A stretch of 64,000 nucleotides of DNA. It comes from Saprospiraceae bacterium. GTDB taxonomy: Bacteria; Bacteroidota; Bacteroidia; Chitinophagales; Saprospiraceae. The position numbers were made by a program, and so were the translations under genes. The stretch lies in NCBI GenBank assembly GCA_958295895.1, contig CATQHI010000032.1, positions 1 to 64,000 on the forward strand. The letters run 5' to 3'. The stretch's first letter is position 1. Each line of letters begins with the position of its first letter. A model generated the notes under the pieces. That model was given only the letters and a program-made list of their open reading frames with translations, searched no databases and was not told where the DNA came from. This document shows, piece by piece, positions 36,436 through 46,639 of this stretch.

Positions 36436-38730
36436 ATGGGTAATCAAACCCCAATGTCGGTCAACTTCGAGCTGCCCAACGGCCGCGAAGTCACCATCGA
36501 GACCGGCAAACTAGCCACCCAGGCCGATGGTGCCGTCGTCGTCACCTGCGGCAAAACCATGCTGTTTTGCTCGGCCGTCTCCAGCACCAGCGTCCGCGAA
36601 GGGCAAAGCTTCTTCCCCCTCAGTGTCGACTATCAGGAAAAATTCGCCGCCGCCGGGCGTATCCCCGGTAACTTCTTCCGCCGCGAGGCACGTCTGAACG
36701 ACTACGAGATCCTGACCTCGCGCCTGGTCGACCGCGCCATCCGTCCGCTCTTCCCCAAGGGTTATATGTTCGATACCCAGATCATCATCAACCTGATCTC
36801 GCTCGACCCCGAGGTGATGCCCGACGCCCTGGCCGGACTGGCCGCCTCGGCCGCCCTGACCTGCTCTAACATTCCCTTCGAGGGCCCCATCTCGGAGTGC
36901 CGCGTAGCCCGTATCGACGGGAAGTACGTCGTCAATCCCGACCGCACTTTGCTGGCCGATGCCGATCTGGACCTCATCGTCGCCGCCGATAAGAACAACA
37001 TCATGATGGTCGAAGGCGAGGCTAAGGAGGTAGAAGAAAGCGCCATCATCGAAGCCCTGCGCGTAGGCCACGAGGCCATCAAGACCATGTGCGACGCCCA
37101 GTTGCGCCTCAAGGAAATGGTCGGCGATAAGGCCACCACCCGCGAGGTGGAAATCCACGAGATCGATCCCGAGGTGCTGAGCTACGTAGAAAGCAAGGTG
37201 AAGGACAAGGTCATGGAGGCCGCCCGCGGCGCGCTCGACAAATCGCAGCGTAAGGATGCCTTTAAGGAGATAAAGACCAATTACAAGGAAGCCGTTCTCG
37301 AGGAGAAGGGCGAGGAGTGGGTCGCCGAGCACCAGGAGGACCTGAGCGCCGCCTACGACAAGGTGCAGAAGAAGACCATCCGCAACATGATGCTCGACGA
37401 GAAAAAGCGTCTGGACGGCCGCGCCTTCGACGAGGTACGCCCCATCTGGACCGAGGTCGACTACCTGCCCATGGCCCACGGATCAGCTATTTTCAACCGC
37501 GGGGAGACGCAGTCGCTGACCAGCCTCACCCTGGGCACCAAGACCGACCAGGCGATGGTCGACGTGGCGCACTCCAACACCTACGACAACTTCATCCTGC
37601 ACTACAACTTCCCGGCCTACTCGGTGGGGGAAACCAAGCCGATGCGCGGCCCCGGCCGCCGCGAGGTAGGGCACGCCAACCTGGCCGGCCGCTCGCTACG
37701 CCAGGTGCTGCCCGATGAGATGACGCACACCATCCGTATCGTCTCCGACATCATGGAATCCAACGGTTCGAGCTCGATGGCGACCGTCTGTGCCGGCTCA
37801 CTGGCTCTGATGGACGGTGGGGTGCAGATCAAGCGCCCCGTAGCCGGTATCGCCATGGGCATGGTGGCCGAGGGCGACAAGATTGCCATCCTGAGCGACA
37901 TCCTCGGCGACGAGGACGCCCTGGGCGATATGGACTTCAAGGTCACCGGCACCGAGCGCGGCATCACCGCCTGCCAGATGGACATCAAGATCGACGGACT
38001 GCCCTACGAGCAGCTCGAGCAGGCGCTGGACCAGGCCCGGGTGGGTCGCTTGCATATCCTGAACGAGATGGCCAAGACCCTAAGCGAGCCCCGTGAGGAC
38101 CTCAAGCCCCACGCGCCGCGCATCGTCAAGCTCATCATCGAGAAGAGCTTCATCGGCGCGGTCATCGGGCCCGGCGGTAAGATCATCCAGGAGCTCCAGG
38201 AGCTCACCGGCACCAACATCAACATCGACGAGGTGGACGGCAAGGGCCACGTGAGCATCGCCAGCTCGGACAAGGCCAGCATTGAGGATGCCGTGGCCCG
38301 CATCAAGAAGATCACCTTTACCCCGGAGGTGGGCGGTGTCTACGAGGGCACCGTCAAGACGATCATGCCCTACGGCGTCTTCGTCGGCTTCGAGGGCGGC
38401 CGCGACGGCCTGCTGCACGTCAGCGAGATGAGCCACAGCCGCATCGAGAACGTCGAGGACGAGTTCGAGGAGGGCGACACCGTCAAGTTCAAGATCGTCG
38501 ACGTCGACGAGCGTACCGGTAAGCTGCGGCTGAGCCGTAAGGCGATCATGCCACGGGCCGACGGTACCATTCCTACCGACGAGGAGTTGGAGGAGGAGCG
38601 CAAGGCTAGTAAGTCGCGTGATCGCGGTGACCGGGGCGATCGGGGCGACCGCCGGGGTGGTGGTGGTCGGGACCGTGGTGAGCGGCGTGGCGGTGGCGGC
38701 GGCCGGGGTGGCCGTCGGGACCGGGATTAA
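36436..38730 (+). CDS. pnp: polyribonucleotide nucleotidyltransferase with RGG/RGD-rich C-terminal tail
   Basis: RNase PH domains, 'KSFIGAVIGPGGKIIQELQELTGTNINIDE' (KH), S1 domain; tail 'RDRGDRGDRGDRRGGGGRDRGERRGGGGGRGGRRDRD'. Confidence 0.96.
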   Translation: MGNQTPMSVNFELPNGREVTIETGKLATQADGAVVVTCGKTMLFCSAVSSTSVREGQSFFPLSVDYQEKFAAAGRIPGNFFRREARLNDYEILTSRLVDRAIRPLFPKGYMFDTQIIINLISLDPEVMPDALAGLAASAALTCSNIPFEGPISECRVARIDGKYVVNPDRTLLADADLDLIVAADKNNIMMVEGEAKEVEESAIIEALRVGHEAIKTMCDAQLRLKEMVGDKATTREVEIHEIDPEVLSYVESKVKDKVMEAARGALDKSQRKDAFKEIKTNYKEAVLEEKGEEWVAEHQEDLSAAYDKVQKKTIRNMMLDEKKRLDGRAFDEVRPIWTEVDYLPMAHGSAIFNRGETQSLTSLTLGTKTDQAMVDVAHSNTYDNFILHYNFPAYSVGETKPMRGPGRREVGHANLAGRSLRQVLPDEMTHTIRIVSDIMESNGSSSMATVCAGSLALMDGGVQIKRPVAGIAMGMVAEGDKIAILSDILGDEDALGDMDFKVTGTERGITACQMDIKIDGLPYEQLEQALDQARVGRLHILNEMAKTLSEPREDLKPHAPRIVKLIIEKSFIGAVIGPGGKIIQELQELTGTNINIDEVDGKGHVSIASSDKASIEDAVARIKKITFTPEVGGVYEGTVKTIMPYGVFVGFEGGRDGLLHVSEMSHSRIENVEDEFEEGDTVKFKIVDVDERTGKLRLSRKAIMPRADGTIPTDEELEEERKASKSRDRGDRGDRGDRRGGGGRDRGERRGGGGGRGGRRDRD

Positions 38731-38752
38731 CGCGAGGTAAGGGGGTAAGGCT

Positions 38753-38793
38753 AAAGCGCCCGGTGGTCTTGGGACTGCCGGGCGCTTTTTTTT
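38753..38793 (+). terminator. Rho-independent terminator downstream of pnp
   Basis: AAAGCGCCCGG-TGGTCTTGGGACTG-CCGGGCGCTTTTTTTT. Confidence 0.9.
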
Positions 38794-38890
38794 GGATCAA
38801 CCTGCCGCAACCCTAAACCATTACGTTTATGATCTTGCCATCAGCCTTTAAGTACGAGGTGGATGGTAGACCACTAAATACGCTACTGAT

Positions 38891-40108
38891 TTGCTACCAG
38901 ATTTGATACACCTAAGGCGCCAACGGTCAGTGAGACTGCTGCTGGTGGCCGTAGGATTGATCTCTTTCCTATTGGCCCGGAGCTTACCGGCGCAAGCCAC
39001 TGACGCCCGGCCCACCGAGTTTCTGATCGCCGCCGAATGCGCTGTCGTTGGCGATAACTTCGACCTACGGCCGGGTGCCGGTACGTCCTCACCGAGCCAT
39101 GTGATCTACCGGGGGCAGACCGCTACCGATTCTCCACCCCCGGATGTAGCGGCTAACCGTATCCGCTTTACCGTGGATGCCGAGGCCGGGGAGTATTACT
39201 TTTTCGCCTATATCCGTGCCCCGGACTCCGGGTCGGATTCCTACTGGCTCCGGATTAACGCTGGCGAGTGGTTCGCTTGGTCGCGGGATCTAACGACCAC
39301 GAACTTCGCGTGGAAGGTGATTTCCGGTCCCCCATTACCCCTTACTGGAGGCATTAATACCATTGATTTCGCTTACCGGGAATCCAATATCTCGCTAGCC
39401 AAACTGGCCGTGAATGCCGCCGGCGTGATTCCTCTGCCGGAAGAAGGACTATCTACCGTAGAGTGTAAAACTCTCCCTTCAGCTGTCCAAATGGGGGGCG
39501 CAGCGAGCCAGTCCGAAAAATTGCCGGAGCCAGATACTACGGGTGAATCGAACCTACCGGTCGAACCTAGTCCGGAAGCCCACGCTACGGCAGTAGCTAC
39601 GGAAGCACTCAGTGGGAAAGTTGCCTCCGAGGTAATTCCCGGCCTCCGGAACGAATTCTGGCTGGAGGCCGAATGTGCCACCGTGGGCGCCTCCTTTGCC
39701 CGCTCAAAGGGCGGGGCGGCCCCGGAGTCGGCCTACGTCACCTACCGCGGTACCCCCTCGATGAGCGAGGCGCCGGCCGATGCCGCGAATCGCGTCCGGT
39801 TCGTGATCGAGCAGGCCATCGCGGGCGAGTACCAGCTCTACGCCCGGGTCAAAGCTCCTGACGGCGACTCCGATTCCTTCTGGGTGCGTATCAATGAGGG
39901 GGCGTGGATCAAGTGGGCCTCGGGGCTGAGGACCCCCACCTTCGCCTGGAAGGCCGTGGCCGCGGGCACCTGTAGCCTCACTGAGGGGACCAATACGATC
40001 GACTTTGCCTACCGGGAACCCAATGCGCAGCTCGATAAACTGCACTTGCAGGTTGGGGGCGCGCGACCTATTGGGTCGGGTAGTCCGTCCGTTGTAAACT
40101 GTAACTGA
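38891..40108 (+). CDS. secreted protein with two tandem copies of a ~135-aa CBM-like domain
   Basis: Copy 1 'AECAVVGDNFDL...HVIYRGQ...YWLRINAGEW...INTIDFAYRESNISLAKLAV', copy 2 'AECATVGASFAR...YVTYRGT...FWVRINEGAW...TNTIDFAYREPNAQLDKLHL'. TTG start in ORF track; start uncertain. Confidence 0.65.
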   Translation: MLPDLIHLRRQRSVRLLLVAVGLISFLLARSLPAQATDARPTEFLIAAECAVVGDNFDLRPGAGTSSPSHVIYRGQTATDSPPPDVAANRIRFTVDAEAGEYYFFAYIRAPDSGSDSYWLRINAGEWFAWSRDLTTTNFAWKVISGPPLPLTGGINTIDFAYRESNISLAKLAVNAAGVIPLPEEGLSTVECKTLPSAVQMGGAASQSEKLPEPDTTGESNLPVEPSPEAHATAVATEALSGKVASEVIPGLRNEFWLEAECATVGASFARSKGGAAPESAYVTYRGTPSMSEAPADAANRVRFVIEQAIAGEYQLYARVKAPDGDSDSFWVRINEGAWIKWASGLRTPTFAWKAVAAGTCSLTEGTNTIDFAYREPNAQLDKLHLQVGGARPIGSGSPSVVNCN

Positions 40109-40239
40109 TCTACGGCGGCAACGTGGCGCCAAGCTAGTGCCCGCAACATCTCCCGTGGCGGATCGACCGCTACCTTAAGGCCTTCGTAGGGCGGCCACGT
40201 GGGCTTGACTGATTTGCCGATTAAGGCGTTAGGTAAGGT

Positions 40240-40821
40240 ATGCACGAAATCATTTCCCAACCCTGGCACTGGAGCGTCAGCGGACTGGCCATCGCCGCGG
40301 TCATGTTCTTACTTCTCTACGCCGGTAAGGAGTTCGGCGTGAGCTCCAATCTGCGCACGATGTGTACAATCGCGGGGGCCGGCAAGAGATACGACTTTTT
40401 CGACATCGACTGGCGCGCCCAAACCTGGAACTTGCTCTTCATCGCCGGCGCGGTGATCGGCGGCTTCCTCGCCTTCTATTTCTTCCCCAGCCCGCACCCG
40501 GTTCAGCTATCCAGTCAGACCGTCGACTACCTACAGGCGGTGGGCATTGCCGCACCCGGTCCGGCCGGCACGCCCTGGTCGTACGTGCCCGTGGAGCTCT
40601 TCGCGGTCGACCGGATCTTCACCCTACGGGGCTTCCTCGTACTGGTCGTCGGGGGTTTCCTGATCGGCTTCGGCACGCGCTGGGCCGGTGGCTGCACGAG
40701 CGGGCATGCGATCAGCGGCCTCGCGAATCTACAACTGCCCTCCCTCCTTGCCGTGATCGGCTTTTTCATCGGTGGGCTCGTAATGAGCTGGCTCGTGCTG
40801 CCCCTCATCCTTCAATTCTAG
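40240..40821 (+). CDS. YeeE/YedE-family (sulfur transport-like) membrane protein
   Basis: '[32 protein letters not shown]'. Confidence 0.85.
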   Translation: MHEIISQPWHWSVSGLAIAAVMFLLLYAGKEFGVSSNLRTMCTIAGAGKRYDFFDIDWRAQTWNLLFIAGAVIGGFLAFYFFPSPHPVQLSSQTVDYLQAVGIAAPGPAGTPWSYVPVELFAVDRIFTLRGFLVLVVGGFLIGFGTRWAGGCTSGHAISGLANLQLPSLLAVIGFFIGGLVMSWLVLPLILQF

Positions 40822-40824
40822 ACC

Positions 40825-41238
40825 GTGCGTTACCTGATCTATCTCACCATCGGTATCCTGTTCGGCTTCGTGATGACCAAGTCGGAGGCCATCAGCTGGT
40901 TCCGCATCCAGGAGATGTTCCGCTTCGAGAGCTTCCACATGTACGGCATCATCGGCACGGCGGTATTCGTCGGAGCCATCGGTGTCGCGGTGGCCAGGCG
41001 GTTCGGCATTCACGCCTACGACGGCAGCGACCTACGGCTCAAACCTAAGGATTTTAGCATCCCCCGCTACCTCTACGGCGGTATCATTTTCGGGCTCGGC
41101 TGGGCCATCACGGGGGCCTGTCCCGGACCCATGTTCACGCTGCTCGGGCAGGGCATCTGGGCCATCGGCGTGGTCATCCTGAGTTCCGTGTTCGGCACCT
41201 TTGTCTACGGAGCGGTACGGGATGAGCTGCCGCACTAG
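40825..41238 (+). CDS. YeeE/YedE (DUF6691)-like membrane protein, partner of preceding gene
   Basis: '[28 protein letters not shown]'. Confidence 0.85.
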   Translation: MRYLIYLTIGILFGFVMTKSEAISWFRIQEMFRFESFHMYGIIGTAVFVGAIGVAVARRFGIHAYDGSDLRLKPKDFSIPRYLYGGIIFGLGWAITGACPGPMFTLLGQGIWAIGVVILSSVFGTFVYGAVRDELPH

Positions 41239-41246
41239 GTCTGTCG

Positions 41247-41268
41247 GGGCGGGGCCGCAGGTGCAAAG
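41247..41268 (+). repeat. dispersed 22-nt motif copy (intergenic)
   Basis: GGGCGGGGCCGCAGGTGCAAAG. Confidence 0.85.
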
Positions 41269-41322
41269 CAGGTAGAACGAGCGGTTTTCGTACTTTCGAG
41301 GTACACCCTTCAACGTCGAGCC

Positions 41323-42339
41323 ATGTCTTCCCTTACCCGCCGCCACTTCCTCCGCCAATCCGCCACCCTGGCCACGCTGCCCCTACTACCCATACCCGCC
41401 CTGTGCACGGGCTACGGTAAGCCCGACTCCCGGATCAAGGGGGTGCAGATCGGTACCATCACTTACTCCTACCGCAGTATGCCGGACCAGAGTGCCGAGG
41501 CCATCCTGGGGTACGTGGTCGATAGCGGCATCAGCGCCGTCGAACTCATGGGCGAGCCGGCCGAAAACTTCGCCGGCGCGCCGGAGGTGAGCTTTGATCG
41601 CGGGCGAATGAACCAGCTGCGCCGACGCAATCGGGAGGACGAACCCCTCACGGAGGAAGAGCAGGCCGAGTACGACACGCTCAGCCAGCAAGCCGAGGAC
41701 TATAACCGCAGTCTCGCCGCCTGGCGCGCCACGGCCGATATGAAGAAATTTACCCAGCTGCGTAAACTGTACGCCACTGCCGGGGTAAGTATTTACGCCT
41801 TTAAACCCAGCACCTTCGGCCAGTCCAGCAGCGAGGCAGAAATTGATTATGGGATGCGTGCCGCCAGGGCGCTTGGTGCTGACCACGTGACCCTCGAACA
41901 CCCCGCTGACGACGCCCAAACCGCCAAACTGGGACGTATTGCCGCCCGCCACGATATCCGCGTAGCCTACCACGGCCACACCCAGCAGACGCCTACCTTC
42001 TGGGACACCGCCCTGGCACAGTCGCCCCACAACGCCATGAATCTTGACATCGGCCACTACATAGCCGCCGGCAACACCGATGCCCTCGAGCTCGTGCGGG
42101 CGCACCACCACGATATCGCCAGCATGCACCTCAAGGATCGTCGCACCCCCGCCGGCAACCAGGAAAATATGCCCTGGGGCGAGGGGGATACTCCGGTGGC
42201 GGAAATTCTGCAACTGATGGCCCGCGAGAAGTATACCTTCCCCGCCACCATCGAGCTGGAATACACTATTCCGAAGGGGTCGGATGCGGTGCAGGAGGTG
42301 GCTAAGTGCCTGGCATACTGTCGCCAGAGTCTAGCCTAG
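41323..42339 (+). CDS. Tat-exported sugar phosphate isomerase/epimerase (xylose isomerase-like TIM barrel)
   Basis: Twin-arginine 'MSSLTRRHFLRQSATLATLPLL'; 'IDYGMRAARALGADHVTLEHP', 'VAYHGHTQQTPTFWD', 'MNLDIGHYIAAGN', 'IASMHLKDRRT'. Confidence 0.88.
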   Translation: MSSLTRRHFLRQSATLATLPLLPIPALCTGYGKPDSRIKGVQIGTITYSYRSMPDQSAEAILGYVVDSGISAVELMGEPAENFAGAPEVSFDRGRMNQLRRRNREDEPLTEEEQAEYDTLSQQAEDYNRSLAAWRATADMKKFTQLRKLYATAGVSIYAFKPSTFGQSSSEAEIDYGMRAARALGADHVTLEHPADDAQTAKLGRIAARHDIRVAYHGHTQQTPTFWDTALAQSPHNAMNLDIGHYIAAGNTDALELVRAHHHDIASMHLKDRRTPAGNQENMPWGEGDTPVAEILQLMAREKYTFPATIELEYTIPKGSDAVQEVAKCLAYCRQSLA

Positions 42340-42354
42340 GAACAGGTCAACGGC

Positions 42355-43068
42355 TTACCGCACCACAATAAAGTCAGTATACTCGTCCCCCTGCGTATCG
42401 TCGACGTACTTGCCGAGGTTGTCATCGTCGTTAATCCAGGCCCAGCCGCGCTCGAAGTCCTGGTAAATCTGCGACGGTTCGCCGGCCTGCGGGAAGTAGT
42501 AATCGCGCGTCTCCCCGGAGTCGATCAGCCACATGAAGCTGAAGTCGCCGCTCCGTTCCCCGCTGATGCCGCGCAGGAAAATGATCTTTGAATCCGGCAG
42601 CGCATCCGACTGCGTGGGCGACCACATATTATGGATGAAGCGTTCGAAGGCCGCCTGGTCCGTGCCGGGCTTAAGCCGCACGTGATGAAGCCCCAGAATC
42701 GCTCCGGGTTGCAGCCAGTGGCGCGTGACCGGCCGGCCCGTTTCGATGATCTCGAAGCTGTTGTTGTACACCTGGTCGAAGCCCTCGCCGCCGGTCAGGG
42801 TGGCACTGGGTTCGGCACTGCCGTCGGGGAGTATCTGTAGCAGGACCTGGCGGCTTTCGTACTGTCCGCGTTCGCCCTTCAGCAGGTAGACGGGCGCGCC
42901 CCCGTCGGTAGTCATGAGCGAATCGGCCCCGTTCTCCGCATCGGAGAGGAAGTAGAGGTTGACCCGGGCCCCTTCGTTGAGCAGGACGGGCTGGGCAAGT
43001 TCCTGCTGGGCCAGCAGCGGCAGTAGCAAAAGGGTACAAAATAGCGAAAGGGTAAAGTGTGTGTGCAT
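42355..43068 (-). CDS. secreted protein of unknown function
   Basis: Signal peptide MHTHFTLSLFCTLLLLPLLAQQ; no recognised domain. Confidence 0.6.
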   Translation of the reverse strand: MHTHFTLSLFCTLLLLPLLAQQELAQPVLLNEGARVNLYFLSDAENGADSLMTTDGGAPVYLLKGERGQYESRQVLLQILPDGSAEPSATLTGGEGFDQVYNNSFEIIETGRPVTRHWLQPGAILGLHHVRLKPGTDQAAFERFIHNMWSPTQSDALPDSKIIFLRGISGERSGDFSFMWLIDSGETRDYYFPQAGEPSQIYQDFERGWAWINDDDNLGKYVDDTQGDEYTDFIVVR

Positions 43069-43144
43069 GGCATGATCGGTTTAGAAAGCGTGTGGCTCCT
43101 AAGTTAGGGGGTACGAGCTTGCCGTGCAAGGGGGTGAAAGGCAC

Positions 43145-43909
43145 CTACAACTTCATCCCCCCCGATACCTCGATCCGCTGCGCGTTGATCCACTTTGCCT
43201 CCCCGGTGCACAGAAAGGCCACCACGCCCCCGATATCGTCCGGCTTACCGGCCCGGCCCAGGGCGGTTACCGAGGCCACCATCTGGTTAAGCTGATCATT
43301 GTCGCGCACCGCCCCGCCGCCGAAGTCCGTTTCGATGGCTCCCGGCGCTACGACGTTCGACCGAATGCCCCGCTCCCCCAGTTCTACGGCCTGGTAGCGG
43401 CTCAGCACCTCCATGGCCCCCTTCATGGCTCCGTAGGCGGCATATCCCGGTAGACAGAAGCGCGCTAGCCCCGTGGAGATGTTCACGATGCCGCCGCCAT
43501 CACGGAGTAGGGGCAGCAGCGCCTGCGTTAGAAAGAAGGGCCCCCGAAACTGAATGTTAAGCAGCTGGTCGAATTGTTCCTCGCTGGTCTCGGCGAAGGG
43601 TACGTGGATGCCGATACCGGCATTGTTGACGAAGTAGTCCAGCCGGTCGCTACCGAAGTCCGCCAACACGGGACGCAACTGCTCCACGAAGCCGGTGAAC
43701 GTACCCCCGGTAGCTGTATCAAGCTGTAGCGCCGCAGCCTGCTGTCCCATTCCTTTGATCTGTTCGACGACGGACTGCGCCTCCGCTTCCTTACTGTGGT
43801 AAGTGAGTACGACGACGAGCCCGTGCTCGGCTAGGCGGAGGGCCATATCCTTGCCGAGTCCGCGGCTGCCGCCGGTAACTAATACGATCTGCTGAGTTGC
43901 CATGCTCAT
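43145..43909 (-). CDS. SDR-family oxidoreductase
   Basis: 'VLVTGGSRGLGKDMALRLAEHG', 'VNNAGIGIHVP', 'YAAYGAMKGAMEVLSRYQAVELGERGIRSNVVAPGAIETDFGG'. Confidence 0.92.
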   Translation of the reverse strand: MSMATQQIVLVTGGSRGLGKDMALRLAEHGLVVVLTYHSKEAEAQSVVEQIKGMGQQAAALQLDTATGGTFTGFVEQLRPVLADFGSDRLDYFVNNAGIGIHVPFAETSEEQFDQLLNIQFRGPFFLTQALLPLLRDGGGIVNISTGLARFCLPGYAAYGAMKGAMEVLSRYQAVELGERGIRSNVVAPGAIETDFGGGAVRDNDQLNQMVASVTALGRAGKPDDIGGVVAFLCTGEAKWINAQRIEVSGGMKL

Positions 43910-43984
43910 GTGTGTTTTGTTACCACAAAGGTCGGCCGCGCGCTGACCCACCACGTACGAAATTCAAAGCGATGGGTACATGCA

Positions 43985-44899
43985 TCACCGCTGCCGCTGC
44001 CGAAAATCAGTCGGCGACTGCCCGCCCCGCTGCCGGAAGAAGGCCGAAAAGTGCGACCGCTCCCGAAAGCCCAGTGCGAAGGCCACCTCGGCTATCGTCC
44101 AGTCGGTATGTAATAGTAATACCCGTGCTTCCTGCAGCAAACGCTGCTGGATCAGAGCGGTAGTAGTGTGTCCCGTAGCTGCCTTGAGCACTGTATTGAG
44201 GTGATTGACGTGTACGGCCAGTTGCCCGGCGTAATCTCCCGCGGCACGCAGCATCAGCGGTCGTTCGGGCCGCAGGCCGGCAAACTGTCGGTGCAGCAGC
44301 TCCCGAAACAGCTCCACCAGTCGGCTACCGTTCGTCGGTGTGCCGCCGGTAGTATCCATCAGCGGCGATAACTTCTGTCCGTAATGGATCAGCTCGAACA
44401 AATAGTTCACGATCGCTTCCTGCCGGTAGGTATAGTCTCCTACGACCTCCCGCCGCAGCTTCGTAAATATACCGTCCACCTCCCGGGCCTGCTCCGCCGT
44501 CAACGCGAATACCGGATACCCCCCCGGCCGGAACAACGGCAAAGCATCGACCCCCGCTCCCCGTGGATCTACCGCCAGGAACGCATCCGTAAACACACAG
44601 AACGTACCTGCCTGCCGCCCTTCTATTGGCGCGTAGTGGTACGGCACCCTCGGACTGGCAAAGAGCAGCGCCCGGTCCGTGATCTCCAGGCTTCGATCAG
44701 CGTACTCCACGCGGTTGCGCCCCTCGATCAGACTGATCTTATAGTAGGCCCGCCGGTTGTAGGGCATCGCATGATCGGGTCCCATCCGCGCGTGCGCCTC
44801 CGCGATCGAAAGCACGGCAAACTCCCCCAGATTGGGTCGCGGCGCGGGAGTAAGGCCTAGGGTACGGTAAAGGTCAGTCAGCTGAATCGGGGCGTCCAT
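43985..44899 (-). CDS. AraC-family transcriptional regulator
   Basis: C-terminal 'TTALIQQRLLQEARVLLLHTDWTIAEVAFALGFRERSHFSAFFRQRGGQSPTDFR'. Confidence 0.92.
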   Translation of the reverse strand: MDAPIQLTDLYRTLGLTPAPRPNLGEFAVLSIAEAHARMGPDHAMPYNRRAYYKISLIEGRNRVEYADRSLEITDRALLFASPRVPYHYAPIEGRQAGTFCVFTDAFLAVDPRGAGVDALPLFRPGGYPVFALTAEQAREVDGIFTKLRREVVGDYTYRQEAIVNYLFELIHYGQKLSPLMDTTGGTPTNGSRLVELFRELLHRQFAGLRPERPLMLRAAGDYAGQLAVHVNHLNTVLKAATGHTTTALIQQRLLQEARVLLLHTDWTIAEVAFALGFRERSHFSAFFRQRGGQSPTDFRQRQR

Positions 44900-44915
44900 A
44901 CGGTCGGTAAGGTAC

Positions 44916-44937
44916 GGGCGGGGCCGCAGGTGCGGAG
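44916..44937 (+). repeat. dispersed 22-nt motif copy (divergent intergenic araC/porin)
   Basis: GGGCGGGGCCGCAGGTGCGGAG. Confidence 0.85.
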
Positions 44938-44949
44938 TAACTTGCGGCC

Positions 44950-46227
44950 ATGCCCCAATTCCGCTACCTCCTTCTTACCCTCCTGCTTGGAAGCGCCGCC
45001 CTTACCGCTCAGAATGCAGATACCACCGCCCTCAGCCGCCTGCTCAACGACTATAAACTCAAGGCCACCGTAGGCCTGCAACTGTGGAGTACCTACTCGG
45101 CCGGCATGTCGGTGTACGATAGTGAAACGGAGGCCTATGCCGGGGTGGAAAACCGCATCAATACCCAGCTTAAGCGGAGCCGCTTCAGCGTGAGTGGACA
45201 GCCCTACGAAACGGTGAAGTTCCAGGTGATCATGGCGCTGGACTTCGTGGGCCGCGACGTGCTGGCCGCCACCGATGCGGGCTTCAACAACGGCGGCTCA
45301 CCCATCTTTCGGGTCTGGAACGTGGCGCTGAACTGGCAACTGGCCCGGCAGAGCGACGGGGCCTACCTACAGGTCGGCTATTTCCCCTCGCCGATCGGAC
45401 GGGAAAGCAACAACCCGGCCCTGCGCAGTACGAGCTACGAAAAGGCCTGGTCGCAGAACTACCTGCGGCGGCACCTGGTGGGCACCGGTCCGGGGCGGGC
45501 CACGGGCTTGCTGTTCGGCGGACAGCTCCATGCCCAGAGCGATCAGCAGCACCTGACCTACGATGTGGCGGTACAGAACGCCTACGTCGGAATCCAGGGG
45601 GGTAATTCGACGGGGCGGCAGGCCAGTCCGCTAGTGACCGGTCGGCTGAGCTTCACGCTGGGCGACGCCGAAAGCGAGACCTACTCGCCGGTGCATAAGG
45701 TCAACTACTTCGGCAAGCGCAGGGGCGTGACCCTGAGCGTGGGTGGGGCCCGGCAGGGGCGGACGGACCTCTTCCGCGAGAATGTCGCCTACGGACTGGA
45801 GCTGCTCGCCAACCACCCGGCCCTTCACATCGATGGGGACGTATACCGGATGCGGCGTACCGGGCAGAGCATTACCACCGCTGGAACTACGGGCTACCTA
45901 CGGGTGGGGAAGAACCTGAACCTGCCGCGGCAGTTAGTGCTGGAACCGGTGGTAAGCTACTGGTTTTACCGGGGCCCTACGTCGGCCGGCGCGATTGGTA
46001 AGGCCAACCGCCTCAGTGAGTTTGCCGGTGAGGACAACGGGCTGGACGTGGGGGCTAACCTGTATTTCAACCCCAACTTCAAGCTATCCGGCTTCTTCGC
46101 CCTACGCAAAGGATCAGCCGGGGAGGGGGATCCGACCACTATCATCAATAACTACTACCAGCAGCCGGGGGTAGGTGCGATTGAGCGGGGCAATTACGGA
46201 GGGCTGGGCCTGGTGGTCATCTTCTAA
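44950..46227 (+). CDS. outer-membrane porin-like beta-barrel protein
   Basis: Signal peptide; 'NRINTQLKRSRFSVSGQPYETVKFQVIMALDFVGRD', 'LQVGYFPSPIGRES', terminal aromatic 'GLGLVVIF'. Confidence 0.7.
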   Translation: MPQFRYLLLTLLLGSAALTAQNADTTALSRLLNDYKLKATVGLQLWSTYSAGMSVYDSETEAYAGVENRINTQLKRSRFSVSGQPYETVKFQVIMALDFVGRDVLAATDAGFNNGGSPIFRVWNVALNWQLARQSDGAYLQVGYFPSPIGRESNNPALRSTSYEKAWSQNYLRRHLVGTGPGRATGLLFGGQLHAQSDQQHLTYDVAVQNAYVGIQGGNSTGRQASPLVTGRLSFTLGDAESETYSPVHKVNYFGKRRGVTLSVGGARQGRTDLFRENVAYGLELLANHPALHIDGDVYRMRRTGQSITTAGTTGYLRVGKNLNLPRQLVLEPVVSYWFYRGPTSAGAIGKANRLSEFAGEDNGLDVGANLYFNPNFKLSGFFALRKGSAGEGDPTTIINNYYQQPGVGAIERGNYGGLGLVVIF

Positions 46228-46275
46228 AGTCGAGGTAGTTCAAACCCAGCGCCCCAAGGCGCACTCGTTACATCA

Positions 46276-46351
46276 GTAGTGTCGTTTTAACACTACACTA
46301 ACTCATTTCGTGGGGCCGTTGTAGTAGCAGTAATAATGGGCTTTTTAGCCC
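46276..46351 (+). terminator. two hairpins downstream of the porin gene
   Basis: GTAGTGT-N7-ACACTAC (46276-46296) and GGGCT-TTTT-AGCCC (46338-46351). Confidence 0.35.
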
Positions 46352-46370
46352 GCATTGACCCTCAGCTCTC

Positions 46371-46583
46371 ATGAATACCTATCTATTCGCCGCCATTATC
46401 CTACTGCTATTTGCCGTTTCCGCCTTTACGGAGGGCCCCGCCAATCGTGTCGACCTGACTACGCCCGACATGGCCGTGATCGAGGACATTGCCCCGGTCA
46501 TGACCGATAGCCTCGCACCACCCACCGCCCTACCTACTGTGGCGGGTGAGCGGAGTGGGAACCATGCCGTATACCTACGGTAG
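46371..46583 (+). CDS. small secreted protein, 70 aa
   Basis: ATG-initiated ORF with hydrophobic signal-like N-terminus MNTYLFAAIILLLFAVSAFTEG. Confidence 0.45.
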   Translation: MNTYLFAAIILLLFAVSAFTEGPANRVDLTTPDMAVIEDIAPVMTDSLAPPTALPTVAGERSGNHAVYLR

Positions 46584-46639
46584 ACTAAACTTCCCGAAAG
46601 CATCGGGGCTTAGGTTGGTACTACCAGCCTAAGCTCTGT

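Noticed and set aside
36511-37479. 322-aa minus-strand ORF antisense to pnp
   Set aside because: Low-complexity H/V/L/G-rich shadow of a GC-rich coding strand; no start context or domain.
41386-42213. 275-aa minus-strand ORF antisense to the sugar isomerase/epimerase
   Set aside because: Shadow ORF; plus strand has Tat signal and conserved family motifs.
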